DNA of 7,831 bases from Bacteroidota bacterium (GTDB taxonomy: Bacteria; Bacteroidota; Bacteroidia; Chitinophagales; Saprospiraceae). The stretch covers positions 1 to 7,831 of the forward strand of contig QQUB01000384.1 of NCBI GenBank assembly GCA_008501835.1. The letters are read 5' to 3'. The notes under the pieces are model-generated. The model was not told the DNA's origin and searched no databases. It saw only the letters and a list, made by a program, of their open reading frames with translations. Within the stretch, counting starts at the first letter, position 1; each line of letters begins with the position of its first letter. The position numbers and the translations under genes were made by a program. Below, one piece after another: positions 1 to 5,113 of this stretch.

Positions 1-2
1 GT

Positions 3-158
3 GATTCCGTATGTCTTTATTACGCTGGAAAACCACTGGTTGAGGCCGGAACGGAGGCTGTTGTCAAAACTGTTTCATTATCTTTTGACGTTCAACAATC
101 CTTCCGTAGGCGGTTTTCCTTCCTGCCTGACAGGGATATATTTGAGTTCCTGGGATAA
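3..158 (+). CDS. Possible C-terminal end of an unidentified protein (partial)
   Basis: The third forward frame is open from the window edge to a TAA at 156-158, giving about 51 residues ending in DRDIFEFLG. The composition looks protein-like (YYAGKPLVEAGTEAVVKTV near its start, then a basic RRRF stretch), and 49 bases then separate it from the next start. I do not recognise the family. The competing reading is the first frame, which is open from base 1 straight into the lipoprotein gene. I prefer the third frame because the first-frame residues before the lipoprotein methionine do not resemble a conserved extension, and a signal peptide must be N-terminal. With only 51 codons visible, chance openness cannot be excluded. 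Confidence 0.4.
   Translation, partial: DSVCLYYAGKPLVEAGTEAVVKTVSLSFDVQQSFRRRFSFLPDRDIFEFLG
137..144 (+). promoter_or_regulatory. Promoter-like -7 element for the NlpC/P60 lipoprotein gene
   Basis: TATATTTG matches the Bacteroidota -7 consensus TAnnTTTG in all fixed positions. A TTTT at 114-117, 19 bases upstream, is a three-of-four match to the TTTG -33 element. Transcription would begin near 150 and give a leader of roughly 60 bases. The element lies inside the tail of the upstream reading frame, which is common where genes are tightly packed. Chance matches to so short a motif are frequent. Confidence 0.4.
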
Positions 159-207
159 TAATTCGAAAAGTCCGGTCGTTTGTGTTTCCGAGTTAAAGAG
201 CAGTTAT

Positions 208-726
208 ATGAAAAATTTGATCCGGATATTCATTCTTTTGGCCATTATCAGCTTTGGGCTGACCCAATGTGTTTCTGTCATGGGGTCCTCAGAAAATGAG
301 GCGAATGCTGATACGCGTTTGTCAAAAGAGGACAGGCTTCGTCGCGATATTACCGATTATGCAAAGGAGCAATTAGGGGCATCATATCGTTATGCAGGGC
401 GCGATCCGCGGGGGTTTGATTGTTCCGGGTTTACCCATTACGTTCTGGAGGAATTTGACATTGAGGTGTCTACAAGTTCCAGGGCTCAGGCCAATGAGGG
501 TAAAAAAATCTCTATGGATGAAGTGAAATCGGGAGATCTGATTTTCTTTAAAAGAAGCAAAGCCGGAAGAGTTTTTCACGTAGCTATGGTTGTATCCAAT
601 TCACGTGACGGCATAGAGGTCATCCACAGCACTTCCCGTGGTGTGGTGATCGATAATATTTCCAAATCCAAATACTGGAAACCAAAAATGTCTTCAGCCC
701 GCGACGTAGTGGAGGCTGCCCTATAA
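208..726 (+). CDS. NlpC/P60 family cell-wall hydrolase, probable lipoprotein
   Basis: This is a 172-residue protein, probably a peptidoglycan endopeptidase of the NlpC/P60 cysteine peptidase family, which cuts the stem peptide. The catalytic triad is visible: Cys72 in DCSGF, His124 in FHVAMVV and His140 in HSTS. The spacing and the small domain (about residues 45-170) are typical. The start is ATG at 208 because it begins with a signal peptide: Lys2 and Arg6, then a hydrophobic run 7-18, then Cys21. The sequence before the cysteine is LTQC. Gln at -1 is unusual for a lipobox, so lipidation is likely but not certain; otherwise the protein is secreted or anchored by its N-terminus. The frame stays open upstream to base 1, but those residues would bury the signal peptide. 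An AAAGAG at 195-200 is a weak ribosome-binding candidate. It converges on dnaN. Spr/MepS is the best-known relative, but orthology is not claimed. Confidence 0.9.
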   Translation: MKNLIRIFILLAIISFGLTQCVSVMGSSENEANADTRLSKEDRLRRDITDYAKEQLGASYRYAGRDPRGFDCSGFTHYVLEEFDIEVSTSSRAQANEGKKISMDEVKSGDLIFFKRSKAGRVFHVAMVVSNSRDGIEVIHSTSRGVVIDNISKSKYWKPKMSSARDVVEAAL

Positions 727-747
727 CGAGTAACTAGCAAAACCAAC

Positions 748-1863
748 TTAATTACTCAACATTACCGGCATAACAAGCATCAAAATCTCCTCTCCATCAA
801 CCTCTTCGACCGGAGATAAAATCCCGGCACGTGAAGGTTCGGAAAGCTCAATTTTCACTTCTTCAGATTCCAGAACGCTCAGCATTTCGACCAGGAATTT
901 TGCATTAAAAGCAATATTCAACGGGTCGCCGTCATAGTTGCAGGTAAGCTGTTCTGTGGCTTCATTGGCAAAATCGAGATCCTGTGCCGAAACTGTCAGG
1001 CTGCCTTCGTTGATGTTCAATACAACCTGGTTGGTTGTTTTGTTGGCATAAATAACGATACGTTTGAGGGAGTTCTGGAAGTCACTCCGGTTAACCAACA
1101 GCAGGTTTGGATTGTCAACAGGAATGACGGCATTATAATCCGGGTAACGGGCATCGATCAATCTGGTGATCAGTTGTGTGTTACCAAAAGAGAAAAAAGT
1201 GTGGGCTTTGTTGAAAGAAAGCTTGACCTCGTCGCCGGAAGGCAATGCACCTTTCAGAAGGTTCAACGCTTTTTTAGGAACGATAAAGGAGGTGGACACT
1301 TCACTTTCAATATCTGTGAATGTATATTTTACGAGTTTATGTGCATCTGTAGCAACGAGGATTAGTTTGTTGAAGTCTATTTGAAAATAAACCCCGGTCA
1401 TTGAAGGACGCAGCTCGTCGTTACTGGCAGCGAATATGGTTTTGTTGATCCCTTGAGCCAGCCGTTGAGACGGAAGGGTGATCGAGTCAGTGGATTCTGC
1501 TTCAGGAATAGCAGGGAAGTCCTGACCATTTTCACCGGCAAGGCGATATTTACCAAAAGCGGAGGTGATCTCAATGCTGTAAGTGCTATCGTCTATCGCA
1601 AAGGTAATGGGTTGCTGAGGCAATGCTTTTAGTGTTTCCAGTAGAATTTTTCCGGGGATGGCCACAACACCATCAGAATCCGACATTACTTCCAATTCTG
1701 TAATGATGGATGTTTCCAGATCGGTGGCAGCGATGGTTAGTTTGTTGTTGGAAATGGTGAATAAAAAATCCTCCAGAATAGGAAGTACCGGATTGGAACC
1801 GATGGCCCCACCTGCAATTTGCAACTGCTTCAGTAATTCTGCTGACGATACGCTAAACTTCAT
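748..1863 (-). CDS. dnaN: DNA polymerase III beta subunit (sliding clamp)
   Basis: The product is 371 residues, the usual size for a Bacteroidota beta clamp. It forms a ring-shaped dimer on DNA that tethers the replicative polymerase and recruits partners carrying clamp-binding motifs. Recognisable segments are NPVLPILEDFLF at 24-35, ATDLE at 46-50, the domain-1 segment GKYRLAGENGQDFP at 104-117, NDELRPSMTGVYF at 148-160, LVATDAHKLVKY at 169-180, ARYPDYNAVIP at 238-248, and a C-terminus LVMPVMLSN like the family's VMPMRL ending. The three clamp domains fall at about 1-120, 121-245 and 246-371. ATG at 1863 is chosen over an upstream in-frame ATG at 1947 because the clamp fold begins with MKF and because the longer form would run through the DnaA-box palindrome. 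No Shine-Dalgarno is seen; the leader is A-rich. It is convergent with the lipoprotein gene and divergent from mreB. Confidence 0.97.
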   Translation of the reverse strand: MKFSVSSAELLKQLQIAGGAIGSNPVLPILEDFLFTISNNKLTIAATDLETSIITELEVMSDSDGVVAIPGKILLETLKALPQQPITFAIDDSTYSIEITSAFGKYRLAGENGQDFPAIPEAESTDSITLPSQRLAQGINKTIFAASNDELRPSMTGVYFQIDFNKLILVATDAHKLVKYTFTDIESEVSTSFIVPKKALNLLKGALPSGDEVKLSFNKAHTFFSFGNTQLITRLIDARYPDYNAVIPVDNPNLLLVNRSDFQNSLKRIVIYANKTTNQVVLNINEGSLTVSAQDLDFANEATEQLTCNYDGDPLNIAFNAKFLVEMLSVLESEEVKIELSEPSRAGILSPVEEVDGEEILMLVMPVMLSN

Positions 1864-1901
1864 TGCTAAGATTTTTTTGTTTTGAGGGTTGTTGATAAGC
1901 A

Positions 1902-1909
1902 CAAAAATA
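1902..1909 (-). promoter_or_regulatory. Promoter-like -7 element of dnaN
   Basis: Read on the minus strand this is TATTTTTG, a full match to TAnnTTTG. Transcription would start near 1896 and give a leader of about 30 bases. I see no good TTTG or TTG at the expected distance upstream, so the assignment rests on one element. If correct, the DnaA-box palindrome is centred roughly 54 bases upstream of the start, a position where a bound protein could activate or modulate dnaN. Confidence 0.4.
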
Positions 1910-1941
1910 GCTTTTCTTATCCATATATGCACTATAAAAAA

Positions 1942-1960
1942 ATCCACAAATTGTGGATAA
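1942..1960. promoter_or_regulatory. DnaA box (TTATCCACA) in a palindrome upstream of dnaN
   Basis: TGTGGATAA at 1952-1960 is the exact consensus DnaA box TTATCCACA on the minus strand. It lies in an inverted repeat, ATCCACAA (1942-1949), one base, TTGTGGAT (1951-1958), so the opposite arm supplies a second, weaker box (seven of nine) facing it. DnaA is the replication initiator and also a transcription regulator, so control of dnaN by DnaA is a reasonable inference. An additional TTATCCATA (one mismatch) lies at 1917-1925. Binding by DnaA is not shown by sequence alone. Confidence 0.6.
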
Positions 1961-2172
1961 ACCCTTAAAATGTCCCCGTAATGTGAAAAATGCCTGTATC
2001 CCTAACTCAAATATTCCATTTGCACTGATAATGAACCATTTTGCGTTAATTGCATAAAGTGTACTTGTAACCTGAATGAGAAGGAAATAAGCAGGATAGT
2101 GTAAAAATAACGTCAGCTAATCAGCGTTGACTTTGGAACAGTACAAATATTGGACTTCTTTATTATAAATTT

Positions 2173-2187
2173 ACACAAAATTTGTGT
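2173..2187. repeat. Second palindrome in the dnaN-mreB spacer
   Basis: ACACAAA (2173-2179), one base, TTTGTGT (2181-2187) is a perfect 7-base inverted repeat with a one-base centre. Its core resembles that of the DnaA-box palindrome about 230 bases to the left: both have CACAAA on the left arm and TTGTG on the right, with the same one-base centre. The left arm with its flank, ATTTACACA, is one mismatch from the loose DnaA consensus TTWTNCACA. It may be an operator for mreB or a degenerate DnaA site. Confidence 0.45.
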
Positions 2188-2190
2188 TGA

Positions 2191-2224
2191 TTTGCGTTTT
2201 ATAGCTGGAATTGGATTATTTTTA
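2191..2224 (+). promoter_or_regulatory. Promoter-like element upstream of mreB
   Basis: TTTG at 2191-2194 is followed after 22 bases by TATTTTTA at 2217-2224, which differs from TAnnTTTG only in its last base. The predicted start near 2231 leaves a leader of about 55 bases. The palindrome at 2173-2187 would sit just upstream of the -33 element. An alternative, TAAATTTA at 2166-2173, lacks a properly spaced upstream element. Confidence 0.35.
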
Positions 2225-2285
2225 TCCATTGACAGAATGAATAAGCAGACCGTGTGCAGGCACGGAAAAAAAATAGGAAATATAA

Positions 2286-3317
2286 ATGAAGTTATTCAGC
2301 TTCTTCAAGCAGGAACTTGCTATAGACTTAGGTACAGCGAATACGCTGATCATACAGGATGGGAAAGTAGTTGTGGATGAACCTTCAATCGTTGCGATCA
2401 ACCGTTTGTCAAAAGAAACGATTGCGGTAGGAGCAAAGGCGATGCAAATGCATGAAAAGACCCATGAGGACATTAAAACGGTCAGACCATTGAAGGATGG
2501 TGTTATTGCTGACTTCCAGGCTGCCGAAAACATGATCCAGGGTATGATCAAAATGATTGGTACCAAGCGCAGGATGTTTTCTCATCTCAAAATGGTTATT
2601 TGTATTCCATCAGGGATAACCGAGGTAGAAAAGAGAGCTGTTTTTGATTCTGCCGATCATGTCGATTCCAAAGAGACATATCTCATTTATGAACCCATGG
2701 CTGCTGCCCTGGGGATAGGACTTGATGTTGAAGAGCCAAATGGTAATATGGTCATCGATATAGGTGGAGGAACCACAGAGATTGCCGTTATTGCTTTATC
2801 GGGTATTGTTTGTGATCAATCCATTCGTATTGCCGGAGATGAATTCACCAACGATATCATTGCCTTTATGCGTCGCCACCACAATATCCTGATCGGAGAG
2901 CGTACTGCCGAACAGATCAAGATCAATGTGGGAGCCGCTTCTACAGAACTGGATACGCCACCTGAACCTTTTGCGGTTAATGGTCGTGACCTTATGACTG
3001 GTATTCCAAAACAGATCATTGTTACCTATAAAGAAATAGCTCAGGCAATTGACAAGTCTATTTCCAAAATTGAAGAGGCTATCCTCAAAGCACTTGAAAT
3101 GACACCACCGGAGCTGGCTTCGGATATTTATAAAACGGGCTTATATCTAACAGGTGGAGGAGCATTGTTGAGGGGACTTGCCAACAGGATCAGTCAAAAA
3201 ACGAAACTTCCTGTACATGTTGCGGAAGATCCTTTGAGAGCCGTGGTAAGAGGAACCGGCCTTGCACTTAAGAATACGCACCGATACTCCTTCCTGATCG
3301 ATCGTCAGAGTAGTTGA
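2286..3317 (+). CDS. mreB: Rod shape-determining protein MreB (bacterial actin)
   Basis: This 343-residue actin-like ATPase polymerises on the inner face of the cytoplasmic membrane and positions the wall-elongation machinery. The actin-fold signatures are in order: phosphate-1 IDLGTANT (13-20), the YEPMAAALG segment (135-143) with a Glu in the position associated with catalysis, phosphate-2 DIGGGTTEI (158-166), and the adenosine motif LTGGGALLRGL (288-298). The start MKLFSFF is a short amphipathic stretch of the kind that attaches MreB to membrane. Length is normal. ATG at 2286 has an AGGAAA at 2275-2280, five bases upstream, one of the few Shine-Dalgarno-like sites here. It leads the mreB-mreC-mreD-mrdA cluster and diverges from dnaN. 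No missing motif or frame damage is seen. Confidence 0.97.
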   Translation: MKLFSFFKQELAIDLGTANTLIIQDGKVVVDEPSIVAINRLSKETIAVGAKAMQMHEKTHEDIKTVRPLKDGVIADFQAAENMIQGMIKMIGTKRRMFSHLKMVICIPSGITEVEKRAVFDSADHVDSKETYLIYEPMAAALGIGLDVEEPNGNMVIDIGGGTTEIAVIALSGIVCDQSIRIAGDEFTNDIIAFMRRHHNILIGERTAEQIKINVGAASTELDTPPEPFAVNGRDLMTGIPKQIIVTYKEIAQAIDKSISKIEEAILKALEMTPPELASDIYKTGLYLTGGGALLRGLANRISQKTKLPVHVAEDPLRAVVRGTGLALKNTHRYSFLIDRQSS

Positions 3318-3360
3318 TCAGTATAATTTGTAAGGATACATATTTGAATAATTACAGGCA

Positions 3361-3482
3361 GAGGCTAAGGCTAAGGTTTATAACTCTTTTCAGACTTGCC
3401 AGGGTTCACATTTTAGCGAGTGACTTGAGTTTAATGTAAGGGTTTCAATTCTAATTCCTCAACCTTAGCCTCAACCTTAGCC
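3361..3482. repeat. Inverted and direct short repeats in the mreB-mreC spacer
   Basis: The 200-base spacer (3318-3517) contains GGCTAAGG twice with a 2-base overlap (3363-3370, 3369-3376). Its complement CCTTAGCC also occurs twice at a 12-base period (3463-3470, 3475-3482). AGGCTAAGGTT (3368-3378) pairs perfectly over 11 bases with AACCTTAGCCT (3461-3471), enclosing about 82 bases. In RNA this would form a long-loop hairpin, and a six-T run follows at 3492-3497. It may be an attenuator between mreB and mreC, or a remnant of a dispersed intergenic repeat. Confidence 0.65.
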
Positions 3483-3517
3483 TTTCAATAGTTTTTTAAA
3501 AATATTGTTGAACCTCC

Positions 3518-4345
3518 ATGAGTAATTTCCTTCAGTTCTTCCTGAGATTTGGCGGTCATTTCATGTTCTTCCTGCTGGAGGGGATTTGTTTTTTTATCAT
3601 CATTCGTTACAACGATTACCAGAACAGGATCTTTTTCAGTTCCTCAAATACCATTGTCGGTTATATGAATGACCGGGTGGAAGGGGTTACCAGTTATTTT
3701 ACCTTAAAGCGGGATATAAAAGCGTTGAAAAAGGAAAATGCTGCGCTCAAGAGTCAATTGGATAATGTATATTATTCTGACGAAACGGCGGTTGATACGG
3801 TCCTGGACAATTCCAGCCAGCCAAAGTATTCTTATATTCCGGCAGACATCATCAGCCGGGCAGTTTTAGGGAATAATAATAGTATTGTCATAGACAGAGG
3901 AGCCAAACACGGGGTGGAATTGCACATGGGAGTAGTGTCCAAAGAAGGGGTAGTAGGTGTGGTGACTGGGGTTTCCCAACGGTATTCAAAAGTAATGACC
4001 ATACTACACCGGCAGGCTGCCATAAGTGCTTCCATTCGCAGGAACGGATATTTCGGTTCTCTGGTATGGAAAGGTACCAATTACCGGGAAATGACCCTGG
4101 AGTCCATCCCAAAACACGTGGGGATTCAGATAGGAGACACCATCCAAACCAGCGGATACTCCAATAAATTTCCCCCGGACCTGATGATTGGAACCGTGAA
4201 AAGCTTTACCCTTGGAGAAGGCAGTAATAATTATACGATCAAGGTTGAATTGTTGGAAGACCTGCTCAACCTGGATTATGTTTATGTTGTGGATAACCTC
4301 TTTAGTGAGGAATTGGAATCATTGAACCAGGAAGGAAATGAATAG
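3518..4345 (+). CDS. mreC: Rod shape-determining protein MreC
   Basis: This 275-residue bitopic membrane protein links cytoplasmic MreB to periplasmic PBP2 and is thought to activate PBP2 and RodA. It shows a short N-terminal tail, one membrane helix (about 12-30), a charged heptad-like stretch compatible with a coiled coil (about 57-85), and the periplasmic beta-barrel domain (about 105-262). The region GDTIQTSGYSNKFPPDL (206-222) is the conserved core typical of MreC. Length is normal. The start ATG at 3518 lacks a Shine-Dalgarno but puts the membrane helix where the family has it. Its 3' end overlaps mreD by eight bases, suggesting translational coupling. It is 200 bases from mreB, a longer gap than usual within such a cluster and one filled with repeats. 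Confidence 0.95.
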   Translation: MSNFLQFFLRFGGHFMFFLLEGICFFIIIRYNDYQNRIFFSSSNTIVGYMNDRVEGVTSYFTLKRDIKALKKENAALKSQLDNVYYSDETAVDTVLDNSSQPKYSYIPADIISRAVLGNNNSIVIDRGAKHGVELHMGVVSKEGVVGVVTGVSQRYSKVMTILHRQAAISASIRRNGYFGSLVWKGTNYREMTLESIPKHVGIQIGDTIQTSGYSNKFPPDLMIGTVKSFTLGEGSNNYTIKVELLEDLLNLDYVYVVDNLFSEELESLNQEGNE

Positions 4346-4865
4346 CAGGGCAATAGGACCGATATTATTGAGATTAGTTATCCTGGTATTAGCCCAGGGG
4401 CTGATTCTTAAGAGTATTTCAATGGATTTAGGAGGGTATAGACATTTTCATATCATTCTCTACCCTATTCTCATCATTACAATGCCCTTTGGCACATCGA
4501 GACCTTTACAGTTATTTCTCGCATTTATCCTTGGACTGTTGGTGGATATATTCTATGAATCGCCGGGTATTCATGCGAGTGCGGCAGTGTTTACTGCTTA
4601 CGTACGACCTTTGGTATTGAATTGGTTTGAACCCAGGGAAGGTTATAACATGAATCATGTGCCTACCAGGGAACAGTATGGATTGAATTGGTATCTCAGA
4701 TATGCAGGGACACTTATGTTTTTGCACCTGTTTTTCTACTATTCTGTTGATGCCTTTACCTTTTATTATATTGTTGATATATTTTTGAGGACCTTGTCTT
4801 CGTTTGTTATTTCCATGGGTTTTGTGATCATGGTATCCTTTATTTTTAAGACCAAGCCTTATTAG
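4338..4865 (+). CDS. mreD: Rod shape-determining protein MreD
   Basis: This 175-residue integral membrane protein is the elongasome partner of MreC. It is strongly hydrophobic, with predicted membrane segments at about 8-27, 36-50, 55-75, 122-140 and 145-169. FILGLLVDIFYESPGIHASAA (63-83) includes the family's typical G-x-x-x-D-x-x-x-x-x-x-G-x-x-A pattern. A polar loop at about 94-118 with several charged residues and NWFEPREGY is consistent with Bacteroidota MreD as I recall it. The ATG at 4338 lies inside the end of mreC, preceded by AGGAAGG at 4329-4335, so ribosomes finishing mreC can reinitiate. Sequence conservation of MreD is low across bacteria; assignment leans on topology and on position after mreC. 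Confidence 0.92.
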   Translation: MNSRAIGPILLRLVILVLAQGLILKSISMDLGGYRHFHIILYPILIITMPFGTSRPLQLFLAFILGLLVDIFYESPGIHASAAVFTAYVRPLVLNWFEPREGYNMNHVPTREQYGLNWYLRYAGTLMFLHLFFYYSVDAFTFYYIVDIFLRTLSSFVISMGFVIMVSFIFKTKPY

Positions 4866-4935
4866 AGCTTGTCTGGATATTTAATCATCTAAAAATCAGC
4901 CATTTACTGTGACTCATAAATTTCCCAAAAAGGTC

Positions 4936-4967
4936 TGGAAAGTTGGAAGAATGGATAATTGGATGAG
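4936..4967 (+). repeat. Four tandem octamers in the mreD-mrdA spacer
   Basis: Four consecutive 8-base units each begin with TGGA (4936, 4944, 4952, 4960) and are purine-rich in the remainder, with no gap between units. The spacer (4866-5110, 245 bases) holds no gene. A partly complementary stretch downstream (about 4989-5005, CCACTTTTCCA and CATTTCATCC) could fold back on the repeat imperfectly. No clear terminator after mreD was found. Confidence 0.6.
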
Positions 4968-5080
4968 ATGTATCTGTTTCCAGTAATCCACTTTTCCATT
5001 TCATCCCCCGACACTTTGTGTACAGGATCGTGGACATTGTTCCATGCATGTTAGATTTATAAACCGATTTGGGAAAATAT

Positions 5081-5113
5081 TTTGAATAAAACTTTAAACA
5101 TACTCTAAATTTG
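5081..5113 (+). promoter_or_regulatory. Promoter-like element overlapping the mrdA start
   Basis: TTTG at 5081-5084 and TAAATTTG at 5106-5113 are separated by 21 bases and match both Bacteroidota elements in every fixed position. The last three bases of the -7 element are the TTG proposed as the mrdA start codon. A transcript from here would begin near 5120, after that codon. Either this is a chance match, or it serves a shorter product starting at ATG 5153, and the full-length protein is translated from the mreBCD transcript. Confidence 0.35.

Larger units (their letters stand above)
1864..2285. other. Divergent dnaN-mreB intergenic regulatory region
   Basis: This is a 422-base non-coding spacer between the two divergent starts. 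I find no convincing small gene in it. It holds a perfect DnaA box within a palindrome (1942-1960), a one-mismatch DnaA-box-like site TTATCCATA at 1917-1925 (+), a second palindrome (2173-2187), and promoter-like elements for dnaN (1902-1909, minus) and mreB (2191-2224, plus). The part from about 2140 to 2225 is distinctly AT-rich. The rest (about 1965-2140) shows no structure I can name. A role as a replication origin is possible but unsupported beyond the boxes. Confidence 0.8.

Noticed and set aside
1..207. N-terminal extension of the NlpC/P60 protein from GTG at base 1
   Set aside because: It would place about 69 residues before a clear signal peptide, and the frame simply lacks stops up to the window edge; ATG 208 is the natural start.
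728..757. GAGTAA / TTACTC inverted repeat between the convergent lipoprotein and dnaN genes as a two-way terminator
   Set aside because: Only six AT-rich pairs with an 18-base loop and no T run on either strand; too weak to call.
1864..1947. Longer dnaN starting at the in-frame ATG at 1947
   Set aside because: The extra 28 residues are not part of the clamp fold and would overlap the DnaA-box palindrome and the proposed promoter.
2150..2380. Small forward open frame across the mreB start region
   Set aside because: It overlaps the mreB N-terminus in another frame and has no recognisable features.
5052..5059. TAGATTTA as the main mrdA promoter
   Set aside because: It matches the -7 element with one mismatch but has no TTTG or TTG at an acceptable distance upstream.
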